Shown: piece after piece, positions 1 to 11,900 of the stretch
Position numbering within the stretch: position 1 is the stretch's first letter
How the letters are laid out: each line of letters begins with the position of its first letter
DNA from: Arenicola marina
Taxonomy: Eukaryota; Annelida; Polychaeta; Arenicolidae
Reading direction: 5' to 3'
NCBI GenBank assembly: GCA_964019135.1
Contig: OZ025258.1
Location: forward strand, 4,731,961-4,795,960
DNA length: 64,000 nt
Notes under the pieces: generated by a model
Seen by the model: only the letters and a program-made list of their open reading frames with translations
Told to the model about the DNA's origin: nothing
Database searches by the model: none
Position numbers and translations under genes: made by a program

Positions 1-3000
1 CCCAGCTCGTAACACAACCTGCTCATAGAACCACCTGCTCTCAACCCCCTGCTCGTAGCACAACCTGCTCTCAAACCCCAGCTCGTAGCACAACCTGCTC
101 TCAAACCCCTGCTCGTAGCACCACCTGCTCTCAACCCCCTGCTCGTAGTACAGCCTGCTCTCAACCCCCTGCTCGTAGCATCACCTGCTCTCAAACCCCA
201 GCTCGTACCACAACCTGTTCTCAACCCCCTGCTCGTAGCACAACCTGCTCTCACACCCCAGCTAGTAGCACAACCCGCTCTCAACCACCTGCTCCTAGTA
301 CAACCTGCTCGCGACCCCCTGCTCGTAGCACACCCTGCTCTCAAACCCCAGCTAGTAGCACAACCTGCTCTCATCCCCCTGCTCGTAGCACAACCTGTTC
401 TCAAACCCCAGCTCGTTGCACAACCTGCTCTCACACCCCAGCTAGTAGCACAGCCTGCTCTCAACCCACTGCTCGTAGCACAACCTGCTCGTAGCACAAC
501 CTACTCTCAACCCTCTGCTCGTAGAACGACCTGCTCTCAACCCCCTGCTCGTAGCACAACCTGCTCTCAAGTCCCAGCTCGTAACACAACCTGCTCTCAA
601 ACCCCAGCTCGTAGCACCACCTGCCCTCAACCCCATGCTCGTAGCACAACCTGCTCGTAGCACTACCTGCTCTCAACCCCCTGCTCGTAGCACAACCTGC
701 TCGTAGTACCACCTGCTCTCACACCCCAACTAGTAGCACAACCTGCTCTCAAACCCCAGGTCGTAGTACCAACTGCTCTCAACCCGCTGCTCGTAGCACA
801 ACCTGCTCTCAACCCCCTGCTTGTAGCACAACCTGCTCTCAAACCCCAGCTCGTAGCACAACCTGCTCTCAACCCCCAGCTCGTAGCACCACCTGCTCTC
901 AAACCCTTGCTCGTAGCACAACCTGCTCTCAAAACCCAGCTCGTGGCACCACCTGCTCTCAACCCCCTGCACGTAGCACAACCTGCTCGTAGATCCACCT
1001 GCTCTCAAACCCTGCGCGTAGCACAACCTGCTCGTAGCACAACCTGCTCTCAACCCCCTAGTCGTAGCACGACCTGCTCTCAACCCCCTGCTCGTAGCAC
1101 AACCTGCTCTCAACCCACTGGTAGTAGCACAACCTGCTCTCACACCCCAGCTTGTAGCACAACCTGCTCTCAACCCCCTACTCGTAGCACAACCTGGTCT
1201 TACACCCCAGCTAGTAGCACAACCTGCTCTCAAACCCCTGGTAGTAGCACAACCTGCTCTGAACCCCCTGCTCGTAGCACAACCTGCTCGTAGAACCACC
1301 TTCTTTCAACCCCTGCTCGTGGCACAACCTGCTCTCAACCCCCTGCTAGTAGCACAACCTGCTCTCAACCCCCTGCTCGTAGCACAACCTGCTCTGAACC
1401 CCCTGCTCGTAGCACAAACTGCTCTCAAACCCCAACTAGTAGCACAACCTGCTCTCAACCCCTGGTCGTAGCACAACCTGCTCTCAACCCCCTGCTCGTA
1501 GCACAACCTGCTCTCAAACCCCAGCCCGTAGCACCACCTGCTCTCAAACCCCAGCTTGTAGCACAACCTGCTCTCAAACCCCAGCCAGTAGCACAGCCTG
1601 CTCTCAACCACCTGCTCATAGAACCACCGGCTCTCAAACCCCAGCTCGTAGCACCACCTGCTCTCAAACCCCAGCTTGTAGAACAACCTGCTCTCAAACC
1701 CCAGCTAGTAGCACAACCTGCTCTCAACCTCCTGCTCGTAGCACAACCTGCTCTCACACCCCAGCTAGTAGGACAACCTGCTCTCAAACCCCAGCTTGTA
1801 GCACAACCTGCTCTCAAACCCCAGCTTGTAACACAACCTGCTCTCAAACACCTGCTCGTAGCACAACCTGCTCTCACACCCCAGCTAGTAGCACAACCTG
1901 CTCTCAACCCCCTGCTCGTAGCACCACCTGCTCTCAACCCCCTGCTCATAGAACCACCGGCTCTCAAACCCCAGCGCGTAGCACAACCTGCTCTCAAACC
2001 CCTGCTCATAGAACCACCTGCTCTCAACCCCCTGCTCGTAGCACAAGCTGCTCTCAACCCCCTGCTCGTAGCACCACCTGCTCTCAAACCCCAGCTCGTA
2101 ACACAACCTGCTCATAGAACCACCTGCTCTCAACCCCCTGCTCGTAGCACAACCTGCTCTCAAACCCCAGCTCGTAGCACAACCTGCTCTCAAACCCCTG
2201 CTCGTAGCACCACCTGCTCTCAACCCCCTGCTCGTAGTACAGCCTGCTCTCAACCCCCTGCTCGTAGCATCACCTGCTCTCAAACCCCAGCTCGTACCAC
2301 AACCTGTTCTCAACCCCCTGTTCGTAGCACAACCTGCTCTCACACCCCAGCTAGTAGCACAACCCGCTCTCAACCACCTGCTCCTAGTACAACCTGCTCG
2401 CGACCCCCTGCTCGTAGCACACCCTGCTCTCAAACCCCAGCTAGTAGCACAACCTGCTCTCATCCCCCTGCTCGTAGCACAACCTGCTCTCAAACCCCAG
2501 CTCGTTGCACAACCTGCTCTCACACCCCAGCTAGTAGCACAGCCTGCTCTCAACCCACTGCTCGTAGCACAACCTGCTCGTAGCACAACCTACTCTCAAC
2601 CCTCTGCTCGTAGAACGACCTGCTCTCAACCCCCTGCTCGTAGCACAACCTGCTCTCAAACCCCAGCTCGTAACACAACCTGCTCTCAAACCCCAGCTCG
2701 TAGCACCACCTGCCCTCAACCCCATGCTCGTAGCACAACCTGCTCGTAGCACTACCTGCTCTCAACCCCCTGCTCGTAGCACAACCTGCTCGTAGTACCA
2801 CCTGCTCTCACACCCCAACTAGTAGCACAACCTGCTCTCAAACCCCAGGTCGTAGTACCAACTGCTCTCAACCCGCTGCTCGTAGCACAACCTGCTCTCA
2901 ACCCCCTGCTTGTAGCACAACCTGCTCTCAAACCCCAGCTCGTAGCACAACCTGCTCTCAACCCCCAGCTCGTAGCACCACCTGCTCTCAAACCCTTGCT

Positions 3001-3637
3001 CGTAGCACAACCTGCTCTCAAAACCCAGCTCGTGGCACCACCTGCTCTCAACCCCCTGCACGTAGCACAACCTGCTCGTAGATCCACCTGCTCTCAAACC
3101 CTGCGCGTAGCACAACCTGCTCGTAGCACAACCTGCTCTCAACCCCCTAGTCGTAGCACGACCTGCTCTCAACCCCCTGCTCGTAGCACAACCTGCTCTC
3201 AACCCACTGGTAGTAGCACAACCTGCTCTCACACCCCAGCTTGTAGCACAACCTGCTCTCAACCCCCTACTCGTAGCACAACCTGGTCTTACACCCCAGC
3301 TAGTAGCACAACCTGCTCTCAAACCCCTGGTAGTAGCACAACCTGCTCTGAACCCCCTGCTCGTAGCACAACCTGCTCGTAGAACCACCTTCTTTCAACC
3401 CCTGCTCGTGGCACAACCTGCTCTCAACCCCCTGCTAGTAGCACAACCTGCTCTCAACCCCCTGCTCGTAGCACAACCTGCTCTGAACCCCCTGCTCGTA
3501 GCACAAACTGCTCTCAAACCCCAACTAGTAGCACAACCTGCTCTCAACCCCTGGTCGTAGCACAACCTGCTCTCAACCCCCTGCTCGTAGCACAACCTGC
3601 TCTCAAACCCCAGCCCGTAGCACCACCTGCTCTCAAC
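1..3637. repeat. 2,089-bp higher-order duplication in the 30-bp satellite
   Basis: Positions 1-1548 recur almost unchanged at 2090-3637, including rare variants such as the CTTCTTTCAACCC tract near 1300 and 3389 and the CTGCGCGTAGCACAACC tract near 1011 and 3100. The copies diverge at about 1549 and 3638. Parts of the same variant string appear a third time around 3764-4420. This is recent block duplication of about 70 units, as expected from unequal exchange. Confidence 0.85.
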
Positions 3638-5583
3638 CCCCTGCTCGTAGCACAACCTGCTCTCAAACCCCAGCTAGTAGCACAACCTGCTCTCAACCCC
3701 CTGCTCGTAGCACAACCTGCTCTCAACCCCCTGCTCGGTGCACAACCTGCTCTCACACCCCAGCTAGTAGCACAACCCGCTCTCAACCCCCTGCTCGTAG
3801 CACAACCTGCTCTCAACCCCCTGCTCGTAGCACAACCTGCTCGTAGCACAACCTACTCTCAACCCTCTGCTCGTAGAACCACCTGCTCTCAACCCCCTGC
3901 TCGTAGCACAACCTGCTCTCAAACCCCAGCTCGTAACACAACCTGCTGTCAAACCCCAGCTCGTAGCACCACCTGCCCTCAACCCCATGCTCGTAGCACA
4001 ACCTGCTCGTAGCACTACCTGCTCTCAACCCCCTGCTCGTAGCACAACCTGCTCGTAGTACCACCTGCTCTCACACCCCAACTAGTAGCACAACCTGCTC
4101 TCAAACCCCAGGTCGTAGTACCACCTGCTCTCAACCCGCTGCTCGTAGCACAACCGGCTCTCAACCCCCTGCTTGTAGCACAACCTGCTCTCAAACCCCA
4201 GCTCGTAGCACAACCTGCTCTCAAACCCCAGCTCGTAGCACCACCTGCTCTCAACCCCCTGCTCGTAGCACAACCTGCTGGTAGATCCACCTGCTCTCAA
4301 ACCCTGCGCGTAGCACAACCTGCTCGTAGCACAACCTGCTCTCAACCCCCTGGTCGTAGCACAACCTGCTCTCAACTCCCTGCTCGTAGCACAACCTGCT
4401 CTCAACCCCCCTATTAGTAGCACAACCTGCTCTCACACCCCAGCTTGTAGCACAACCTGCTCTCAACCCCCTACTCGTAGCACAACCTGGTCTTACACCC
4501 CAGCTAGTAGCACAACCTGCTCTCAAACCCCTGGTAGTAGCACAACCTGCTCTCAACCCCCTGATCGTAGCACAACCTGCTCTCAACGCCCTGCTCGTAG
4601 AACAACTTGCTCTCAACCCCCTGCTCGTAGCACAACCTGCTCTCAAACTCCAGCCCGTAGCACCACCTGCTCTCCACCCCCTGCTCGTAGCACAACCTGC
4701 TCTCAAACCCCAGCTCGTGGCACCACCTGCTCTCAACCCCCTGCTCGTAGCACAACCTGCTCGTAGAACCACCTGCTCTCAACCCCCTGCTCGTAGCGCA
4801 ATCTGCTCTCAACCCCCTGCTCGTAGCACAACCTGCTCTCAACCTCCTGCTCATAGAACAACCTGGTCTCAACCCCCTGCTCGTAGCACAACCTGCTCTC
4901 AAACCCCAGCCCGTAGCACAACCTGCTCTCGACCCCCTGCTCATGGAACAACCTGCTCTCAACCCCCTGCTCGTAGCACAACCTGCTCTCAAACCCCAGC
5001 CCGTAGCACAACCTGCTCTCAACCCCCTGCTCATGGAACAACCTGCTCTCAACCCCCTGCTCGTAGCACAACCTGCTCTCAAACCCCAGCTCGTAGCACA
5101 ACCTGCTCTCAACACCCTGCTCGTAGTACAGCCTGCTCTCAACCCTCGGCTCGTAGCACAACCTGCTCTCAACCCCCTGCTCGTAGCACAACCTGCTCTC
5201 AAACCCCTGCTCGTAGCACAACCTGCTCTCAAACCCCTGCTCGTAGAACAACCTGCTCTCAACCCCCTGCTCGTAGCACAACCTGCTCTCAAACCCCAGC
5301 TCGTAGCACAACCTGCCCTCAAACCCCAGGTCGTAGTACAACCTGCTCTCAAACCCTTGCTCGTAGCACAACCTGCTCTCACACCCCAGCTAGTAGCCCA
5401 ACCTGCTCTCAACCCCCTGCTCATAAAACAACCTGCTCTCAACCCCCTGCTCGTAGCACAACCTGCTCTCAAACCCCAGCTCGTGGCACCACCTGCTCTC
5501 AAACCCCTGGTGGTAGCACAACCTGCTCTGAACCACCAGCTCGTAGCACCACCTGCTCTCAAAACCCTGGTAGTAGCACAACC
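1..5583. repeat. 30-bp satellite array
   Basis: The array has a 30-bp period, alternating CCTGCTCTCAAACCCC-like and GCTCGTAGCACAA-like halves, with about 186 copies. It is open at the left window edge. Units vary at a few positions (GCTCGTAGC, GCTAGTAGC, GCTTGTAGC; AACCCCCT or AAACCCCA), and a few are shortened, for example CTGCTCGTAGCACAACCTGCTCGTAG near 648-660. Because 30 is divisible by 3, several frames stay open on both strands (a ten-residue GLRAGCATSR-type period on minus). The composition is low-complexity and nothing suggests translation. Confidence 0.97.
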
Positions 5584-5584
5584 A

Positions 5585-6650
5585 ACACATCAGCCTTTTA
5601 AATATGTATACAAGGCAGCAGTTGAACGTTGGGTGGAATTTTAATACCGGTCCGTATTTCCACACAACAAATGGAGTAAAGTAGGGGGCAGTATTGTCTC
5701 CTATCTTGTTCGGTGTTTATATAGACGAGTTGCTGCAACGGTTAAAGAGATCTGGATACGGCTGCACTATTGGTCATATGTACTGCGGTGCGTTTGGTTA
5801 TACAGACGACGTAAGTCTCCTCGCGCCTACACTGTATGCTCTAGAACAAATGTGTAACGTGTGTACAGAGTTTGCAAAAGAATTTTATCTTACGTTTAAC
5901 CCTTTGAAATGCAAACATCAATTTTAGTGTCAATAACGTAGAATTTTACTTCAACAATGAGCTTGTCAAAACGGTGAAAAGTGATATGCATCTCGGTCAC
6001 ACTATTGGCCCAAACGTCTCTGGCGACGTCATACGTCAGGCGTCTTACGACCTAACGCGCCGTACGAATGATGTATTAGCTAATTACGGGGTGTGCAACT
6101 TATTTGTGGTTTATCAACTTTTTAAGTCATACTGTAATACTTTCTACGGATGCCACTTATGGAATCTAGATGCCAGAGACATATCCCATTGTTTTACCAC
6201 ATGGAGGGTGTGCATGAGGAAAATTTGTTAGTTACCAGCACGCACTCACGGTAAACTAATTCCTGTCATAGCCGAGTGTCTTTCAGTCGCAGACCAGATT
6301 GCCATCCGCACTATTCGCTCACGGAGCACACAACAGTGCCAATAGCACCCTACGATTTCTTTGAAAAATCGCTGCTAGTGGTGGCGCGTCAACTTTTTCA
6401 TCTAACATAAGGCATATTTTAGCAACCTATAAGCTGTCTCTTAATCATATCATGTCTGACGCCAATCATATGAAGAGAACTTTATGGGGCTTTTGCCCAA
6501 ACTATTTTATACGAGCGAGACTTTTGTCACGGTGCTACGTCAACTGACGACATTTACTGTATACATAATTTTATCTGTACTACTTGAATACGTCGCTTTT
6601 TGACACTTATACGTATGAACTCACTGTGTACATGCTTTTATGCTACGTAG
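5585..6650 (+). pseudogene. non-LTR retrotransposon (LINE) reverse transcriptase, decayed 3-prime part
   Basis: The translation shows the middle and end of a LINE reverse transcriptase. It starts with a MYTRQQLNVGWN segment (5606 on), then TTNGVK and a stop where the NGV-x-QGxxLSP motif is expected (TAG near 5679). LSPILFGVYIDEL follows, then the catalytic loop FGYTDDV (YADD-type, Ala to Thr) near 5805-5822. A one-base frameshift occurs near 5918. The frame continues as NNVEFYFNNELVKTVKSDMH with the thumb-like LGHTIGP (5998 on). Another stop lies near 6229, with a further frameshift near 6410, and C-terminal sequence such as IRHILATYKLSLNHIMSD follows. The element is non-functional. Its left end coincides with the end of the 30-bp array, so the endonuclease half and the first RT motifs are missing. 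RT identity is firm; the clade is not assigned. Confidence 0.88.
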
Positions 6651-7547
6651 GAATAAAGATAGCGATGGTCGAGTGTCCCAATGTCTCTCGTGTCACTCAC
6701 CCATAGAAATAGCTCCACTCATGCTTAGCAATGGGGACCGCTTGGTCATGACTTTCCTGAGCCAGCTCTCACTGGGAAGGTCACTCGCTCCGAAATATGT
6801 TATCCTAGCCACAATTTAGGACACGGGACCGTGCAAACGGCGGAGATGGCGCGCCGAGCAAACGGTGGGTCCATTTTGGACTTCTATGCAACTTAAATAA
6901 GCACCAGCTAACTTTCTGGTGATAATATTTTGGTAGATGACACTTTGGTCTTCTATTTTGTCTGCGTCAATATCTCCATTCAGTAAACTTGGCGTATTGC
7001 AGTCGGCTGAATACAGAATATTTAAACTGATCTGACATGATATTATATTTTGTTCAAAAGAATCCATCAAGGCTTTACAACTTATTTTAAATAAAGCTAA
7101 ATAGAGATAACATTGATAAAAATAAGTCATATTTAATTGTCTTAACCTAATTATTATTCTATTGCATCCTCCTTTTTTTGCAAATATTTACTGCTAAATT
7201 ATCTACATTTTTGTTTCAGATATATTATCCATAGATACAGATCTAAACCAGAGAAAAAATATGTACGGTGTTAAATTTGCTTGTTTATTATAGTGGAATA
7301 GAGTTTCCTCCAAGTAAACGGTCAAATGACCATACCAATGCAATATTGCAAAACATTAATTACACCTAATTACAACGTAGTGGTAAAAATCAAGTAAATT
7401 TTAAAGAAATTAAATCGTTATCAGACTGCATTAAGGCCCTAAAACTATACAAAATGTTCTCACTGTCATGATGAATGTTGTCATCACGGATGGACCTAAT
7501 GTAGACAAACGCGCATGATTATTATATCCTATCAAACCGTGTTTATA
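6651..7547. other. AT-rich unique spacer, no gene recognised
   Basis: This is unique, AT-rich sequence. A minus-strand open stretch at 6816-7130 (104 codons) has no recognisable domain, and its first half has the biased composition of AT-rich non-coding DNA. No splice-flanked exon was identified. Confidence 0.6.
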
Positions 7548-8950
7548 ACCCGGGATATAACTCCGGGCTATAGCTCCGAGCTATGGCTCCGGTCGCCGAG
7601 CTATGGCTTCGGGCGCCGGACTATGGCTCGGAGCGATGGGCCATGGCTACAGCTCCGCCATAGCCCGGAGCCATAGCCCGGAGCCATAGCCCGGAGCCAT
7701 AGCCCGGAGCCATAGCCCGGAGCCATATCCCGGAGCCATAGCCCGGAGCCATAGCCCGGAGCCATAGGTCGGAGCCATAGCCCGCAGCCATAGCCCGAAG
7801 CAATAGCCTGCAGCTATAGCCCGAAGTCATGGCCCGGCCCCTGGGGTCGGTTTCATGTAGCGTAGATCGGTTATGCACATATTAGGGCGAAAGTAAAACA
7901 ATGTATTTTAATAGTGTGCCATTTAATGCATAGTCATAGCCCAGCAATCAGAGCCATAGCCCGGCGCCCGGAGCCATAGCCCGGCGCCCGGAGCCATAGC
8001 CGTCGCCCGGAGCCTTACCCCGGTGCCCGGAGCCTTACCCCGGCGCCCGGAGCCTTACTCCGGCGCCCGGAGCCTTACCCCGGTGCCCGGAGCCTTACCC
8101 CGGCGCCCGGAGCTTTACCCCGGTGCCCGGAGCTTTACTCCGGCGCCCGGAGCCTTACAACGAGGACTGGAGCCATAGCCCGGCTCCCGTGGCGATAGCC
8201 CGGGGCGCTAGCACGGGACCATAGCCCGCAGCCATAGCTCGGAGCCACAGCCCAGAGCCATAGCCCGATGCCGTAGCCCGGAGCCAAAGCCCGAAGCCGT
8301 AGCCCGGAGCCATAGCCCGGCGTTCAGAGCCATAGCCCGGCGTTCAGAGCCATAGCCCGGAGCCATAGCCCGGAGCCATAGCCCGGCGTTCAGAGCCATA
8401 GCCCGGAACCATAGCCCGGAGCCATAGCCCTGTGCTCGGAGCAATATCCCGGCGCCCGGAGCCATAGCCCGGCGTTCAGAGCCATAGCCCGGAACCATAG
8501 CCCGGAGCCATAGCCCGGCGTTCAGAGCCATAGCCCAGAACCATAGCCCGGAGCCATAGCCCGGCGTTCAGAGCCATAGCCCGGAACCATAGCCCGGAGC
8601 CACATCCCGGAGTTATATTCCCGACCCATAACACGGAGCCACAGCCCGGAGCCATATCCAAGAGCCATATCCAGGAGCTATAGTCCGGAGCCATAGCCCG
8701 GAACCATAACCCGGAGTTATATCCCGGAGCCATAGCCCGGAGCCACATCCCGGAGTTATATCCCCGACCCATAACCCGGAGCCACAGCCCGGAGCCATAG
8801 GCCTGAGACGTAGCCCGGAGTTATATCTCTGAGCCATAGCCCGGAAACGTAGTTCAGAGCCACATCCCGGAGGTGTAACCCGGAGGCATAGCCCGAAGCA
8901 TAGCCCGAAGCAATAGGCCGGCGCCCAGAGCCATAGCCCGCGCTTGGAGC
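7548..8950. repeat. 13-bp GC-rich array with 19-20-bp derivatives
   Basis: The basic unit is AGCCCGGAGCCAT (13 bp), cleanest at about 7660-7800. From about 7950 it is interspersed with longer units of the type CGGCGCCCGGAGCCTTACCC (20 bp). The array is degenerate, with many substitutions and mixed unit lengths. GGGCTATAGC and GGAGTTATATCC variants recur. It grades into the homogeneous 20-bp array that follows and is probably the older form of the same family. Confidence 0.93.
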
Positions 8951-11900
8951 CATAGCCCAGCGCCCAGGGCTACAGCCCAGCGCCCAGGGCTACAGCCCAG
9001 CGCCCAGGGCTACAGCCCAGCGCCCAGGGCTACAGTACAGCGCCTAGGGCTACAGCCCAGCGCCCAGGGCTACAGCCCAGCGCCCAGGGCTACAGCCCAG
9101 CGCCCAGGGCTACAGCCCAGCGCCCAGGGCTACAGCCCAGCGCCCAGGGCTACAGCCCAGCGCCCAGGGCTATAGCCCAGCGCCCAGGGCTACAGCCCAG
9201 CGCCCAGGGCTACAGCCCAGCGCCCAGGGCTACAGCCCAGCGCCTAGGGCTATAGCCCAGCGCCCAGGGCTACAGCCCAGCGCCCAGGGCTACAGCCCAG
9301 CGCCCAGGGCTATAGCCCAGCGCCCAGGGCTACAGCCCAGCGCCCAGGGCTACAGCCCAGCGCCCAGGGCTACAGCCCAGCGCCCAGGGCTACAGCCCAG
9401 CGCCCAGGGCTACAGCCCAGCGCCCAGGGCTACAGCCCAGCGCCCAGGGCTATAGCCTAGCGCCCAGGGCTACAGCCCAGCGCCCAGGGCTACAGCCCAG
9501 CGCCCAGGGCTACAGCCCAGCGCCCAGGGCTACAGCCTAGCGCCCAGGGCTACAGCCCAGCGCCCAGGGCTACAGCCCAGCGCCCAGGGCTACAGCCCAG
9601 CGCCCAGGGCTACAGCCCAGCGCCCAGGGCTACAGCCCAGCGCCCAGGGCTACAGCCCAGCGCCCAGGGCTATAGCCCAGCGCCCAGGGCTACAGCCCAG
9701 CGCCCAGGGCTACAGCCCAGCGCCCAGGGCTACAGCCCAGCGCCCAGGGGTACAGCCCAGCGCCCAGGGCTACAGCCCAGCGCCCAGGGCTACAGCCCAG
9801 CGCCCAGGGGTACAGCCCAGCGCCCAGGGCTACAGCCCAGCGCCCAGGGCTACAGCCCAGCGCCCAGGGCTATAGCCCAGCGCCCAGGGCTACAGCCCAG
9901 CGCCCAGGGCTACAGCCCAGCGCCCAGGGCTACAGCCCAGCGCCCAGGGCTACAGCCCAGCGCCCAGGGCTACAGCCCAGCGCCCAGGGCTACAGCCCAG
10001 CGCCCAGGGCTATAGCCCAGCGCCCAGGGCTATAGCCCAGCGCCCAGGGCTACAGCCCAGCGCCCAGGGCTACAGCCCAGCGCCCAGGGCCACAGCCCAG
10101 CGCCCAGGGCTACAGCCCAGCGCCCAGGGCTACAGCCCAGCGCCCAGGGCTACAGCCCAGCGCCCAGGGCTACAGCCCAGCGCCCAGGGCTACAGCCCAG
10201 CGCCTAGGGCTACAGCCCAGCGCCCAGGGCTATAGCCCAGCGCCCAGGGCTATAGCCCAGCGCCCAGGGCTACAGCCCAGCGCCCAGGGCTACAGCCCAG
10301 CGCCCAGGGCTATAGCCCAGCGCCCAGGGCTACAGCCCAGCGCCCAGGGCTACAGCCCAGCGCCCAGGGCTACAGCCCAGCGCCCAGGGCTACGGCTTAG
10401 CGCCCAGGGCTACAGCCCAGCGCCCAGGGCTACAGCCCAGCGCCCAGGGCTACAGCCCAGCGCCCAGGGCTACAGCCCAGCGCCCAGGGCTATAGCCCAG
10501 CGCCCAGGGCTACAGCCCAGCGCCCAGGGCTACAGCCCAGCGCCCAGGGCTACAGCCCAGCGCCCAGGGCTACAGCCCAGCGCCCAGGGCTACCGCCCAG
10601 CGCCCAGGGCTATAGCCCAGCGCCCAGGGCTACAGCCCAGCGCCCAGGGCTACAGCCCAGCGTCCAGGGCTACAGCCCAGCGCCCAGGGCTACAGCCCAG
10701 CGCCCAGGGCTACAGCCCAGCGCCCAGGGCTATAGCCCAGCGCCCAGGGCTACAGCCCAGCGCCCAGGGCTACAGCCCAGCGCCCAGGGCTACAGCCCAG
10801 CGCCCAGGGCTATAGCCCAGCGCCCAGGGCTATAGCCCAGCGCCCAGGGCTATAGCCCAGCGCCCAGGGCTATAGCCCAGCGTCCAGGGCTATAGCCCAG
10901 CGCCCAGGGCTACAGCCCAGCGCCCAGGGCTATAGCCCAGCGCCCAGGGCTATAGCCCAGCGCCCAGGGCTACAGCCCAGCGCCCAGGGCTACAGCCCAG
11001 CGCCCAGGGCTATAGCCCAGCGCCCAGGGCTACAGCCCAGCGCCCAGGGCTACAGCCCAGCGCCCAGGGCTACAGCCCAGCGCCCAGGGCTATAGCCCAG
11101 CGCCCAGGGCTACAGCCCAGCGCCCAGGGCTACAGCCCAGCGCCCAGGGCTACAGCCCAGCGCCCAGGGCTACAGCCCAGCGCCCAGCGCTACAGCCAAG
11201 CGCCCAGGGCTACAGCCCAGCGCCCAGGGCTATAGCCTAGCGCCCAGGGCTACAGCCCAGCGCCCAGGGCTACAGCCCAGCGCCCAGGGCTACAGCCTAG
11301 CGCCCAGGGCTACAGCCCAGCGCCCAGGGCTACAGCCCAGCGCCCAGGGCTACAGCCCAGCGCCCAGGGCTATAGCCTAGCGCCCAGGGCTATAGCCCAG
11401 CGCCCAGGGCTACAACCCAGCGCCCAGGGCTACAGCCTAGCGCCCAGGGCTACAGCCCAGCGCCCAGGGCTATAGCCCAGCGCCCAGGGCTATAGCCCAA
11501 CGCCCAGGGCTACAGCCCAGCGCCCAGGGCTACAGCCCAGCGCCCAGGGCTACAGCCCAGCGCCCAGGGCTATAGCCCAGCGCCCAGGGCTACAGCCCAG
11601 CGCCCAGGGCTACAGCCCAGCGCCCAGGGCTACAGCCCAGCGCCCAGGGCTACAGCCTAGCGCCCAGGGCTACAGCCTAGCGCCCAGTGCTACAGCCCAG
11701 CGCCCAGGGCTACAGCCCAGCGCCCAGGGCTATAGCCCAGCGCCCAGGGCTATAGCCCAGCGCCCAGGGCTATAGCCCAGCGCCCAGGGCTACAACCCAG
11801 CGCCCAGGGCTACAGCCCAGCGCCCAGGGCTACAGCCCAGCGCCCAGGGCTATAGCCTAGCGCCCAGGGCTATAGCCCAGCGCCCAGGGCTACAGCCCAG

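Noticed and set aside
442..5601. Cys-rich periodic frames (GLRAGCATSR and ESRLCYEQGV types) in the 30-bp array
   Set aside because: Ten-residue repeats from a 30-bp unit seen in several frames and both strands. Not a metallothionein-like or antifreeze gene.
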